Below, piece after piece: positions 17,522 to 25,642 of a DNA stretch of 64,000 bases. Numbering within the stretch: the stretch's first letter is position 1; the number at the start of each line of letters is the position of its first letter. The notes under the pieces are model-generated. The model was given only the letters and a program-made list of their open reading frames with translations. It was not told where the DNA came from and made no database searches. The position numbers and the translations under genes are program-made. The stretch is from Algoriphagus oliviformis (GTDB taxonomy: Bacteria; Bacteroidota; Bacteroidia; Cytophagales; Cyclobacteriaceae), in the NCBI RefSeq assembly GCF_017254915.1, contig NZ_JAFKCT010000009.1, forward strand, positions 181,678 to 245,677, given 5' to 3'.

Positions 17522-17782
17522 ATGTCAAAAAACCAGAACACATTCATTAAAAAACAGAAAGCGGAACTCAAGAGACGCAAGCAAAAGGAAAAGTTCGAAA
17601 AGAAGCTGGAGCGCAAAGCCCAGCCGAAAGACGGCAGCCTCGACAATATGATCGCATATGTCGACGAATTTGGTAACATCTCTGACACTCCACCTGAGCC
17701 GCCCACTGAAAAAAAATCCAATTCAAATCAATCCAATCAAAGTAGAGTAAAACCAAATCAAAATTTCAGAAATCATGAATGA
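17522..17782 (+). CDS. small basic protein accompanying the cold-shock gene
   Basis: An 86-residue soluble protein. Residues 1-45 are strongly basic and helical (FIKKQKAELKRRKQ and similar), and could bind RNA. The middle segment DNMIAYVDEFGNISDTPPEP is a conserved-looking patch also found in Bacteroidota cold-shock proteins with N-terminal extensions, from recollection rather than a search. The C-terminus is Asn/Gln-rich and probably disordered. It overlaps the cold-shock gene by 8 bp (ATG at 17775, TGA at 17780-17782), so translation is coupled. In other Bacteroidota the two may be fused, but I see no fusion here. Confidence 0.75.
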   Translation: MSKNQNTFIKKQKAELKRRKQKEKFEKKLERKAQPKDGSLDNMIAYVDEFGNISDTPPEPPTEKKSNSNQSNQSRVKPNQNFRNHE

Positions 17783-17969
17783 AGGAACAGTAAAATTCTT
17801 TAACACCACTAAAGGATTTGGATTCATCACCCCAGATGATCACAGCGAAGACGTATTTGTTCACCACAGCGGCCTTGTCAACGAGATCCGTGAAAACGAC
17901 AAAGTAACCTACGACTTGATCCAGGGAAAAAAAGGCGTCAACGCCGTGAACGTGAAAGTGGTTCGTTAA
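17775..17969 (+). CDS. CspA-family cold-shock protein
   Basis: A 64-residue OB-fold nucleic-acid chaperone. Residues 4-16 contain GTVKFFNTTKGFGFI, which includes RNP1 (KGFGFI), and RNP2 is VFVHHS (about residues 27-32). The C-terminal strands (GKKGVNAVNVKVV) complete the five-strand barrel at the usual length. It binds single-stranded RNA and melts secondary structure, which fits co-transcription with the helicase at 16288. It is closed by a strong terminator at 17991. Confidence 0.93.
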   Translation: MNEGTVKFFNTTKGFGFITPDDHSEDVFVHHSGLVNEIRENDKVTYDLIQGKKGVNAVNVKVVR

Positions 17970-17990
17970 TCGAAACTCATTCAAACAGCA

Positions 17991-18022
17991 ATCCCCGCCG
18001 GTTCGCCGACGGGGATTTTTTT
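17991..18022 (+). terminator. rho-independent terminator of the helicase-csp operon
   Basis: The stem ATCCCCG / CGGGGAT, with an inner CCGG..CC pairing, is followed by seven T. It starts 21 bp after the csp stop. Confidence 0.85.
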
Positions 18023-18033
18023 GTTGCTAGGGC

Positions 18034-18135
18034 TGATAGTCCATAGCGGATAGTCCATGGTCCATAGCAGATAGTCCATGGTCTATCTGCTATGGACCAT
18101 GGACTATCAACGACTAACCACTTACTGTTGACCAC
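18034..18135. repeat. heptad array with a perfect 26-bp hairpin
   Basis: Between two convergent genes the DNA reads as 7-bp words (ATAGTCC, ATGGTCC, ATAGCAG, then ATGGACC, ATGGACT). Bases 18049-18074 and 18083-18108 are exact reverse complements, giving a 26-bp perfect stem with an 8-base loop. It lies beyond the csp terminator, so termination of that operon does not need it. It could terminate or stabilise the 3' end of the minus-strand dehydrogenase transcript. Confidence 0.85.
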
Positions 18136-18138
18136 TAA

Positions 18139-19137
18139 CTATTTCCCAGCCACCACTTCATTCACCAGTTTTTCGCCTTTCTCAAATGCCGTCACGTTTG
18201 CCAGGGTAGTGGAGGAGATCTGCGCGAGGGCTTCCTTGGTCAGGAAAGCCTGGTGGCCGGTGACCAATACATTGGGGAAGGTCATGAGGCGTGCGATCTG
18301 TTCGTCCTGCATGATTTCCTCGGAGAGGTTTTTGAAAAAGATGTTTTCCTCTTGTTCGTACACGTCGATGCCGAGGAACCCGATTTTTTTGGTTTTCAGC
18401 GCCTTGATCACGGCTTTGGTCTCCACCAGTGCACCTCGGCTGGTGTTGATCAGCGCGGCTCCATCCTGCATGAGGGCGATGGACTCGGCATTGATGAGGT
18501 GGTGCGTGTCGGGCGTGAGGGGACAGTGCAGGGAGATGATATGGCTGGAGGCGAGCACTTCCTTGATGCCGAGGTATTGCACGCCGAGCTGCTTCATCTC
18601 TTCGTTTTCCACCACGTCATAGGCCAGCACCTTGCAGCCAAAGCCCATGGCAATGCGACAAAATGCCCTTCCTATTGCACCGGTGCCGATCACACCGACG
18701 GTCTTGCCGTGGATGTTGACTCCTGTGAGGCCTTCGATGGAGAAGTTGTTGTCGCGGACCCGGTTGTAGGCTTTGTGGGTTTTCCTTGCCAAAGTGAGGA
18801 TGAGGGCAAAGGCATGTTCAGCCACCGCTTCGGGGCTGTACGCGGGCACACGGACGATCTTGATACCCTGTTCGGCGGCGGCCTTGAGGTCGATCTGGTT
18901 GTACCCGGCGCAGCGCAGGGCGATCAGGCGTATGCCCATTTTTGCCATTTTTTTGGTCATCGCCGCGTCGATGTGGTCGTTGACAAAGGAGCAGATGGCC
19001 TGATGTCCCTCGGCCAGGGAAAGCGTGCGGATGTCCAGCTTGGCGTCAAAATAGCTCATGCTGTGTCCGGGCTCCGGAAGTATCCTGTCAAAGCTGGCCC
19101 GGTCGTAGGATTTGGTACTGAAGGAAGCGATTTTCAT
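18139..19137 (-). CDS. ldhA: D-2-hydroxyacid dehydrogenase (D-lactate dehydrogenase-like)
   Basis: A 332-residue NAD-dependent enzyme of the D-isomer 2-hydroxyacid dehydrogenase family. The dinucleotide-binding motif is VGVIGTGAIGRAFCRI (about residues 145-160), followed by the acidic residue in VLAYDVV. The catalytic residues appear as LRCAGYNQID (substrate loop), the Arg in NTSRGALVET, the Glu in VDVYEQEE and a C-terminal His in TGHQAFLT. The NVLVTGHQAFLTKEAL segment is typical of fermentative LdhA-type enzymes that reduce pyruvate to D-lactate. No signal peptide is present. It is convergent with the cold-shock operon and monocistronic. Confidence 0.85.
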   Translation of the reverse strand: MKIASFSTKSYDRASFDRILPEPGHSMSYFDAKLDIRTLSLAEGHQAICSFVNDHIDAAMTKKMAKMGIRLIALRCAGYNQIDLKAAAEQGIKIVRVPAYSPEAVAEHAFALILTLARKTHKAYNRVRDNNFSIEGLTGVNIHGKTVGVIGTGAIGRAFCRIAMGFGCKVLAYDVVENEEMKQLGVQYLGIKEVLASSHIISLHCPLTPDTHHLINAESIALMQDGAALINTSRGALVETKAVIKALKTKKIGFLGIDVYEQEENIFFKNLSEEIMQDEQIARLMTFPNVLVTGHQAFLTKEALAQISSTTLANVTAFEKGEKLVNEVVAGK

Positions 19138-19229
19138 AGGTTGGGAGGCAGGGATAAAAATTTAAATAAGGACTATCCTCCAAAAGTTGGGGAATTAAAC
19201 TCGATTTCTTTTTAGTTTCAGGGAAAAAT

Positions 19230-19670
19230 ATGTCCATGAAAAAACTGATCTATCTCATCCCTATTGCGATTTTTTGGTCTTGCAGCCAGCCTAAGACCGA
19301 AGAAAGCTCGTCTGAAATCTCAACCGAAACCCCACCAAGCCCCATCGAAACCGCCATGCCAGATTCCGTACTCCGCCACGTAGTTTTATTCGGATTCAAA
19401 GACACTACCTCTCCAGAGGAAGTCACCAAGATAGTCGAGGCGTTCAGGGCTTTACCTGCGCAGATTTCCGAAATCAAGAGCTTCGAATGGGGAACCAACA
19501 ACAGCCCAGAAGGCCTCAACCAAGGCTTAACCCACGCTTTTACGCTGACCTTCCACTCCGAGGCTGACCGGGATGCATATCTTCCCCATCCCGCACACAA
19601 GGCTTTCGGAGAAGTGCTGGGCTCCAGCTTGGCAAATGTGACCGTGGTGGACTATTGGGCTAAGCCCTGA
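19230..19670 (+). CDS. Dabb (stress-responsive A/B barrel) domain lipoprotein
   Basis: A 146-residue protein with a lipoprotein signal (IPIAIFWSCSQP; Cys at about residue 18), then a Ser/Pro/Glu-rich linker, then a Dabb domain from about residue 48 (LRHVVLFGFKDTTSPEEV) to the end. The domain keeps the LRHVV..F.FK opening and the HPAHKAFG helix of the ferredoxin-like dimeric barrel. Family members include small-molecule cyclases and stress proteins, but for lipid-anchored Bacteroidota versions the ligand is unknown. ATG 19230 and ATG 19236 are both usable starts. It diverges from the dehydrogenase and converges with the next gene, with only 6 bp between stops. Confidence 0.8.
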   Translation: MSMKKLIYLIPIAIFWSCSQPKTEESSSEISTETPPSPIETAMPDSVLRHVVLFGFKDTTSPEEVTKIVEAFRALPAQISEIKSFEWGTNNSPEGLNQGLTHAFTLTFHSEADRDAYLPHPAHKAFGEVLGSSLANVTVVDYWAKP

Positions 19671-19676
19671 TCGCCG

Positions 19677-20084
19677 CTAGCGATCGATAGGAAGTGTGCC
19701 CCCGTCGCTGCCTGCTGATTCTTGGGCGTTGATGACCTCGGTCACGACAAAGACACTGGTGCCTCTCCAGGGAAGCATGCCGTTGAATTCTTGGTAGCGC
19801 AGTTCGAGGTGTTTGCCCGAATTGCGCTCCAGTACGGCGGCTACCTCTGGGTCGGTCACGCTAAATCGGAACTCGTTGCTTTGCAAGGCTCCAGAGGTCG
19901 GACTTTGGAATCCCTCCTGGACCATGCGTCCCTCCCAGGTCTTGAACACCACACCCTTTTTCACAAAATAATTGAGGCTGCCGGCTTTCACGCCCTCGCC
20001 GAAAACAAAGTAAAACTTCCACCAAAAAAAGATTCCCAGTACCAAGACTAGAATCAAACCGGCGATCCAAGCGAATTTTTTCAT
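19677..20084 (-). CDS. membrane-anchored protein of unknown function
   Basis: A 135-residue protein from ATG 20084: a single N-terminal membrane helix (FAWIAGLILVLVLGIFFWW), then a mostly beta periplasmic domain of about 105 residues. Phrases such as GEGVKAGSLNYFVKKGVVFKTWEG match a small Bacteroidota family that some annotations mislabel as 6-phosphogluconate dehydrogenase; no dehydrogenase motifs are present. The frame can be extended to 20342, but that part lacks a signal and spans low-complexity sequence, so the ATG before the membrane helix is preferred. Confidence 0.7.
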   Translation of the reverse strand: MKKFAWIAGLILVLVLGIFFWWKFYFVFGEGVKAGSLNYFVKKGVVFKTWEGRMVQEGFQSPTSGALQSNEFRFSVTDPEVAAVLERNSGKHLELRYQEFNGMLPWRGTSVFVVTEVINAQESAGSDGGTLPIDR

Positions 20085-20455
20085 GCTTCCAGAAAATGTT
20101 TGACTAAATATAGACAGGGAAGAGGATAAAAAAACATGATTATCCGCAATCTTACAATTAGGCGAATTTGCTTCTTCAATAGGGCCTGACTGCTCGGGCA
20201 GGCTGAAAGACCGAAGATCGACGGTGTCAAAAAAACTGGTGATTGGTTTTGGCTGCTCCATTTTCAAAAACACCTGGAATTTGCCTGGACATTTCGAGGA
20301 AGTGTCGCTAGGCCGATACCAGCAGCTATGTGTAAAGTCCACTCAAAACTAAGCCCATGCACAATCCCTATTGACCATGAACCATGGCTCATGGACTGTC
20401 AACTATCGACCAGAAACTATGGACTATCGACTAGGAGCCATGGACTACCGACATA
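20085..20455. repeat. spacer with a heptad array (ATGGACT words)
   Basis: No gene is called. From about 20353 to 20452 the DNA is made of 7-bp words such as GACCATG, AACCATG, GCTCATG, GACTGTC, ATGGACT and ATCGACT, the same word family as the array at 18.0 kb. It lies immediately 3' of msrAB (stop at 20456, minus strand). The rest, 20085-20350, shows no clear structure and is presumed 5' region of the membrane-anchored protein gene. Confidence 0.65.
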
Positions 20456-21562
20456 TCAATCCACCAGCCACAGGTAGTCTCCATAGCCAGCGGCTTCCAT
20501 CTCGTTTTTGGGGATGAACTTCATCGCGGCGGAATTCATGCAGTAGCGCAGATTGGTAGGCTCGGGGCCGTCGTAGAAGGAGTGGCCCAAGTGGCTTTTG
20601 CCATACTTGCTTCGGATCTCTACGCGCGTCATGCCCTCAGACCTGTCCGTAGGTTTTTCCAGCGCGCGGGCATCGATGGGTTTGGTGAAGCTTGGCCAGC
20701 CTGAGCCAGACTCGTATTTGTCTTTGGAGCTAAACAGTGGGGCGCCAGAGACGATGCAGACATAGATACCCGATTCCTTGTTTCCGTTGTATTCGTTTTG
20801 GAAAGCATACTCCGTGGCATCTTCCATGGTGACTTGGTACTGTAGCGGAGTGAGTGATTTTTTCAGCTCTGCTTTGGACTTGGCTGGATACGTTCCCTCG
20901 CTGATCACCGGCCAGTTGGTCAGGATGCACTCCTGACGGCCGCTGCCGATCTTGTAGGCTTTGTATTCGTCGGGATTTTTGTCGTAGTAGTCTTGGTGGT
21001 ACTGCTCGGCAGGGTAGAAGTTGCTGTACTTGATGATGGGTGTGGCGATGGGCTTGTTAAACTTCCCGGAGCCGTCCAGCAGGGCCTTGCTTTCCTCCGC
21101 TACCTTGCGCTGGGTGTCGTTGTGGTAGAAGATCGCCGACTCATATTGCGTACCTCTGTCAAAGAAAGATCCTCCCACATCCGTGGGATCAAAGGTCTGC
21201 CAAAAGATGTCGACCAGCTCGGAGTATGAAATCACCTCTGGATCGAAGGTAATCTGTACCGATTCCCGATGAGAGGTCTTTCCGGAGGAGACTTCCGCGT
21301 AGGTGGGGTTTTTCTCCTTGCCTCCAGAATAGCCCGATACCACCGAGATCACGCCATCTATTCCCTCAAAAGGCGCCTCTACGCACCAGAAACAGCCCCC
21401 GGCAAAGGTGGCCAGCTGGGTCTTGGAGGAGAAAGTTTCTTTGGGAGTGGAGTCGGCATCTGCCACGGCGGCCTCTTTTTCGGCAGGAGAGCTGCCGCAG
21501 GCCATCATCAGGCCCACCAGTAATCCGATCATCAGCATAGCAATCTTTTTGAATGGGTACAT
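20456..21562 (-). CDS. msrAB: bifunctional peptide methionine sulfoxide reductase MsrA-MsrB, lipoprotein
   Basis: A 368-residue fusion from ATG 21562. The N-terminus is a lipoprotein signal (MLMIGLLVGLMMACGS; Cys about 22). The MsrA domain follows, with active site GGCFWCVE (Cys56/Cys59 region) and the FDPTDVGG..RGTQY signature. The C-terminal MsrB domain (from about residue 235) has PLFSSKDKYESGSGWPSF, the HLGHSF motif and catalytic Cys in RYCMNS. No CxxC zinc pairs are seen in the MsrB part. The enzyme reduces S- and R-methionine sulfoxides in proteins, here probably on the periplasmic side after export. An ATG at 21577 is a less likely start. Confidence 0.93.
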   Translation of the reverse strand: MYPFKKIAMLMIGLLVGLMMACGSSPAEKEAAVADADSTPKETFSSKTQLATFAGGCFWCVEAPFEGIDGVISVVSGYSGGKEKNPTYAEVSSGKTSHRESVQITFDPEVISYSELVDIFWQTFDPTDVGGSFFDRGTQYESAIFYHNDTQRKVAEESKALLDGSGKFNKPIATPIIKYSNFYPAEQYHQDYYDKNPDEYKAYKIGSGRQECILTNWPVISEGTYPAKSKAELKKSLTPLQYQVTMEDATEYAFQNEYNGNKESGIYVCIVSGAPLFSSKDKYESGSGWPSFTKPIDARALEKPTDRSEGMTRVEIRSKYGKSHLGHSFYDGPEPTNLRYCMNSAAMKFIPKNEMEAAGYGDYLWLVD

Positions 21563-21794
21563 AGGGGATTTTAGCAATGGTTGTCTATTTCTTGTCTTGC
21601 GGGAGGACGTCTCAGACCCAACCCGACACCTAGGGATACGCCCTGCTTTGGCGGTGGGTTACGGGCAGGCTGTTAAACGTTGTTGGTGCCGCATGGGCTA
21701 AAATACGCAAGAAGGCGGAAATCGGATTGGTCTTGGGGGAAAGCCGCGGCGGATTTTTTGGTTTTTCCGACAGGCCTCCCCAGGACAAACGGGA

Positions 21795-22310
21795 TCAGAC
21801 GAGATGCGTGGAAAAGAATTCCTTCAACTGTTTGGCTTCGGCATCGTCCACTTTGTTGTCTTTGAGGACGTTTTTCAGGATTTCCATCAGTTCGTCGAGA
21901 GGAGACTGGCTTTGGAGCTGGCTGTGTTTTTCCAGCCACTGGTTGAGTTTGTAGATTTCGTAGGTGTTTACGTCCCCGCTGGCTACGATTCCGTGGAAGA
22001 CCCCGCCAAGAAAGTGGATGTTGGTGCTGGGGTCTTTTTCCACTCCCTGTCGGTCGAGAAAGTCTTCCAGAATCTCCCTTATTTGCTCCAGTTCCTCGGA
22101 GTTTACGTTTCCGTCGTCGATGATGGGGCGGATTTGGCTGTAGAGGTTTTGAAAGTTTTCCTGCTCCGCCAGCCGCTCGTACTCTCGGCACCAGTCCTTC
22201 AGAGCCTGAAACTCGTTCCAGTTGACCACCCCGTCGAGTGAGACGCCGTAGATCAGTCCTGCGAGCTGCAAAGCAGCATTTTTTCCTTCGGTTACATTTG
22301 GGTTTTCCAT
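21795..22310 (-). CDS. acidic helical protein, TerB-like (unknown function)
   Basis: A 171-residue soluble protein with two similar halves. Each contains an acidic turn of EF-hand or TerB style: SLDGVVNWNEFQAL and DDGNVNSEELEQI in the first half, SGDVNTYEIYKLNQWL and DNKVDDAEAKQLKEFF in the second. The repeated D-G/N-x-V-x-x-x-E pattern followed by a helix resembles metal-binding TerB folds, but I could not confirm a family. No signal peptide or membrane helix is present. It is monocistronic, between msrAB and the histidine kinase. A role in metal sensing is only a suggestion. Confidence 0.65.
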   Translation of the reverse strand: MENPNVTEGKNAALQLAGLIYGVSLDGVVNWNEFQALKDWCREYERLAEQENFQNLYSQIRPIIDDGNVNSEELEQIREILEDFLDRQGVEKDPSTNIHFLGGVFHGIVASGDVNTYEIYKLNQWLEKHSQLQSQSPLDELMEILKNVLKDNKVDDAEAKQLKEFFSTHLV

Positions 22311-22485
22311 GGGCTTGTTTTTCCAGAATTTACAAGCATTTCTCCTAAAATACTCAGGATGAGCGGGGTTTTTTCCCTTGGTCTTGACTTTTCTCCCGAC
22401 CTACTCCCAAAGGGTAACTATAAAAAGCGCCATCCCCCAGATGGAAAGGATGGCGATAGTTGGCAAAGCCGGAGCTTGCGTAAGT

Positions 22486-23838
22486 CTAGCGGAAATTGAG
22501 CGAGAATACGGTCCGTTCGTTGGGTACCGAGCTTACCTGCAGGCTGCCGCGGTGGAGGTTCATGATTTGGCGGGAGATCGCCAGCCCGATCCCCGATCCG
22601 GTTTTCTTCGTTGTGTAGAAGGGGACAAAAATCCGCTCCAGGGCCTCTGGGATGATGCCAGCACCATTGTCTTCCACCTGTAGGCTGATTCCCATGTCGC
22701 CTTGGCCTAGGGCCCTGAGGAAGATAAGCCTGTCGGCTTGGTTTTGTACGGACTCGCCGGCATTCTTGACCAAGTTGATCAGGATCATGGTGATCTGATC
22801 CGGGTCGCAGTGTACTTCCAGATCGCTTGGGGTGATTTCGGTGTGAATGTCGATCTGGTGGGACTTGAGTTCCTCCTTCATGAGCCCGATCACGTTTTCG
22901 AAAAGCGTCTTGACGGCTATCAGTTCCTTTTTTGGCTCGGGGATATTGGTGTAGTCCCGGTAGGCATTGACAAAGGTGACAAGCCCTTTGCTCCGGTTGG
23001 CGATGGTGTCCAAGCCCTCTTGGATGTCCTGAAAACCGTCCTTTTTGATCAGCATGCCCTCTTTTTGCACGTAGCTGTCTTCGTCCAAGATCGTTCGGAG
23101 CGACTCCACCAAGCTGGAAATCGGAGTGATGGAGTTCATGATTTCATGGCGGAGGACCTTGGTGAGGTTTTGCCAGGCTTCGAGCTCGTTGGATTGGAGT
23201 TCCGCGTTGATGTTTTGGAGGGAAAGCAGCGTCCAGCTTTGGCCGCCCATCTTCAGATAGGCAGACTGGATGATGAGGTGCAGGCTGCTGTTGACCCGAA
23301 AGGAGATCCGCTGTCCCGGCTTCAGGTCCACCACTTCCTTGAGCAGCTTGGAAGAAAGCTTGCCAAGGTCGGTGATGTCGCGAAACTGGGGGATCTGCAG
23401 CAGGTGCTTGGCGGCGTTGTTGACCACGCCGATTTTGCCCTCTGAGTTGAAGGAAATGATCCCCGTGGTGATGTGCTGGATGATGACCTGCATGAAGAGC
23501 ATCTGCTCCTCCTTTTCCGCCCGGGTCTGCTTGAAGACTTCCATCACCTCGTTGAAGGCCTTGTTGACCTCGCGAAAGGAGCCCCCCATCTTGCTGTCGG
23601 AGGTGAAGGAGGAGGAAAAGTCGGTGAAGCGGATGGAGTCCAGGAAGCGCGCCAGCTTGTGGTTGATCGAGTTGACGTAGTAGATCATCTCGCCCGTGAG
23701 GACGACGACGATCAGCGCCAGGATGGCTGGCGCCAGCCACAGGTCCTGGACGTAGTACAGCCAGATTCCCAAAAACAGGCAGATCGTGATCAGGACGATG
23801 CGGATGGATATTCCGACCGAAAACCGCTTATAAACCAT
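22486..23838 (-). CDS. sensor histidine kinase (partner of the enhancer-binding regulator)
   Basis: A 450-residue protein with two N-terminal membrane helices (about 10-30 and 36-55), separated by only a few residues, so almost no periplasmic sensor domain. A HAMP/PAS-like region (about 60-215) includes GIISFNSEGKIGVVNNAA. The HisKA phospho-acceptor is His231 in LRHEIMNSITP, and the ATPase domain has LINLVKNAGES (N box), DNGAGI (G1) and GSGIGLAIS (G2). Such NtrB-like kinases often sense from within the membrane. It overlaps the response regulator gene by 11 bp (23828-23838), so it is co-translated with its likely partner. Confidence 0.9.
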   Translation of the reverse strand: MVYKRFSVGISIRIVLITICLFLGIWLYYVQDLWLAPAILALIVVVLTGEMIYYVNSINHKLARFLDSIRFTDFSSSFTSDSKMGGSFREVNKAFNEVMEVFKQTRAEKEEQMLFMQVIIQHITTGIISFNSEGKIGVVNNAAKHLLQIPQFRDITDLGKLSSKLLKEVVDLKPGQRISFRVNSSLHLIIQSAYLKMGGQSWTLLSLQNINAELQSNELEAWQNLTKVLRHEIMNSITPISSLVESLRTILDEDSYVQKEGMLIKKDGFQDIQEGLDTIANRSKGLVTFVNAYRDYTNIPEPKKELIAVKTLFENVIGLMKEELKSHQIDIHTEITPSDLEVHCDPDQITMILINLVKNAGESVQNQADRLIFLRALGQGDMGISLQVEDNGAGIIPEALERIFVPFYTTKKTGSGIGLAISRQIMNLHRGSLQVSSVPNERTVFSLNFR

Positions 23839-25216
23839 ACTTTTCGAGTCTTCGGTAGAGTGAAGATCGGGTCAGCCCCAGTTCGTCGGCCGCGCGGGTG
23901 ATGTGTCCGTTGTGCTTTTGAAGCGCCTTTCTGATCAAGATTCGCTCCACATCCTCGATGTTCAAGTGTTCCAAGCTTACGGATTCCTCTTTTTGGTCTG
24001 GCTGGGCCATTTTTTGCAAAAACAAATCCTCGGGCTGCAGCACGTTGTGGTTGCTCATGATGACCGCGCGCTCGATGCTGTGCTGGAGCTCCCGGATGTT
24101 GCCAGGCCAGTGGTATTTCATCATCCGCTTGACCAGAGGTTCGGAGGCTTTGCGGATGTCCTTGTTGTATTTTTTGGAGTAAAAAGAGATGAAATGATCA
24201 GCCAATAGCGGGATATCATCGACCCGTTCCCGCAGCGGCGGCAGCTGGATTTCTATGGTATTGATCCGATAAAGGAGGTCTTGGCGGAAGGTGTTTTCGT
24301 ACACCATGCTGTGGATGGGCATGTTGGTCGCCGAGATCAGACGGATGTTCACGTCCACGGGGCGGTTGGCGCCTACCCGGGTGACCTGTCTGTTTTGGAG
24401 CGCTGCCAAAAGCTTCGCCTGCAAGGGGAGGGGTAGGTTTCCGATTTCATCCAGGAAAAGTGTACCCTTGTGGGCCTGCTCAAAGCGCCCGGCACGGTCT
24501 TCTTTCGCATCCGTGAAGGAACCTTTTTTGTGCCCGAAGAGCTCCGATTCGAAGAGGGTCGTGGTGATCGATCCCAGATCGACACCTACAAATGCCTCCC
24601 GGCTTCGGCGGGAATGCCGATGGATAGCCCGGGCGATCAGCTCCTTTCCCGTTCCATTTTCCCCCAAAATCAGGACGTTGGCATCGGTAGCCGCTACCCG
24701 CTCTATGGTCTCGAAGACCTTTTGCATGGACGGACTCTGCCCGATGATGTCCTTAAACTTGTTGTCAATGTCCTGCTGTAGCGTTTCCTTTTGATCCTTG
24801 AGTAGGTTGACCTCGAGTTTTTTCTGCCGGAGCTTCAGCGCGGAGTTGAGCGTGGCCAGCAGGCGTTCGTTTTCCCAGGGCTTCAGGACAAAGTCCGTCG
24901 CGCCTTCCTTGATGGCTTTCACGGCCAGGTTCACGTCTCCATAGGCGGTGATCAGTACCACGACAGCCGAGGGGTCGAGTTCCAGTATTCTGTCCAGCCA
25001 GTAGAAGCCCTCCTGGCCGGAGCTCACGTCTTTGGTGAAGTTCATGTCGAGCATGATCACGTCATACTGCTCGTTGTGCGTGAGAATGGGAAGGAGGTCG
25101 GGGTTGGTTTCGGTATCCACCTGCGCAAAGTGGCGCTTGAGAAAAATCTTCGCGGCCTTCAGGAGGTCTTCGTTGTCGTCTACGATGAGGATCTTGCCGA
25201 ATTTCTGGTCGTTCAT
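23828..25216 (-). CDS. NtrC-type sigma-54 enhancer-binding response regulator
   Basis: A 462-residue regulator. The receiver domain has phospho-acceptor Asp57 in VIMLDMNF. The AAA+ domain has Walker A GENGTGKE (185-192), and the sigma-54 contact loop reads GSFTDA (232-237) instead of GAFTGA. Walker B (GTLFLDEIG) and the Arg-finger region (RQDLLYRI) are present. A Fis-type helix-turn-helix (ITRAADELGLTRSSLYRRL) ends the protein. Phosphorylation would drive oligomerisation and ATP-dependent opening of sigma-54 promoters. The start at 25216 gives a normal receiver N-terminus; the longer frame from 25324 is not supported. It is divergent from the HlyD gene, whose upstream region carries the sites at 25406-25528. 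Confidence 0.9.
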   Translation of the reverse strand: MNDQKFGKILIVDDNEDLLKAAKIFLKRHFAQVDTETNPDLLPILTHNEQYDVIMLDMNFTKDVSSGQEGFYWLDRILELDPSAVVVLITAYGDVNLAVKAIKEGATDFVLKPWENERLLATLNSALKLRQKKLEVNLLKDQKETLQQDIDNKFKDIIGQSPSMQKVFETIERVAATDANVLILGENGTGKELIARAIHRHSRRSREAFVGVDLGSITTTLFESELFGHKKGSFTDAKEDRAGRFEQAHKGTLFLDEIGNLPLPLQAKLLAALQNRQVTRVGANRPVDVNIRLISATNMPIHSMVYENTFRQDLLYRINTIEIQLPPLRERVDDIPLLADHFISFYSKKYNKDIRKASEPLVKRMMKYHWPGNIRELQHSIERAVIMSNHNVLQPEDLFLQKMAQPDQKEESVSLEHLNIEDVERILIRKALQKHNGHITRAADELGLTRSSLYRRLEKYGL

Positions 25217-25405
25217 GGGGTTGCTTTTTAAAGAAGGGAGACCGAAGGCTGGAGACGGAAGTAAGAAAACGCCTCTTCTGAAACTGAGCCGCCAACTATT
25301 GCGAACTGGTTTGCGAAGTTTCAAAGGCGCACCGCCTACTGCCTACAGACTACTGCCGACTGTTGTATTCCCAAAAGTTTGCCGCTTTTTCACAAATGCC
25401 GATTT

Positions 25406-25528
25406 CGGGCAAAAAGGGCCGTTTTCGGACAAATTAGGCGGATTTTTACTTCAACTTTTTCTTGAAGGACAAAGAATAAATATATCGCCTTTGATTCACT
25501 TTTGTTCGGTGGCGGACGAAAATGTTCG
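25406..25528. promoter_or_regulatory. candidate enhancer sites (CGGACAAAA dyads) upstream of hlyD
   Basis: Three related 16-mers are seen: CGGGCAAAAAGGGCCG (25406-25421), CGGACAAATTAGGCGG (25426-25441, exactly 20 bp on) and CGGACGAAAATGTTCG (25513-25528, dyad-symmetric). The last lies 78 bp before the TGGCAC box at 25591. The same pattern and spacing recur upstream of the genes at 39173 and 59829. Confidence 0.55.
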
Positions 25529-25590
25529 AGACTTGAAAATCGATTTTTTCGCAAATCCTGGTTTGGAGTGTCCTGAGGCGATTTTTTGCA

Positions 25591-25608
25591 TGGCACAGCC
25601 TTTGGCAC
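25591..25608 (+). promoter_or_regulatory. sigma-54-like promoter (TGGCAC-N6-TGGCAC) of hlyD
   Basis: TGGCACAGCCTTTGGCAC carries a perfect -24 box. The -12 region reads TTGGC rather than TTGCA, so it is one step away from the classical consensus. It ends 35 bp before the HlyD ATG (25643). The same TGGCAC-N6-TGGCAC form occurs at 39118, 38 bp before the head-GIN gene. Confidence 0.5.
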
Positions 25609-25642
25609 AAGGAGGACAGCCGACTTAGGGCATTTTCACACA

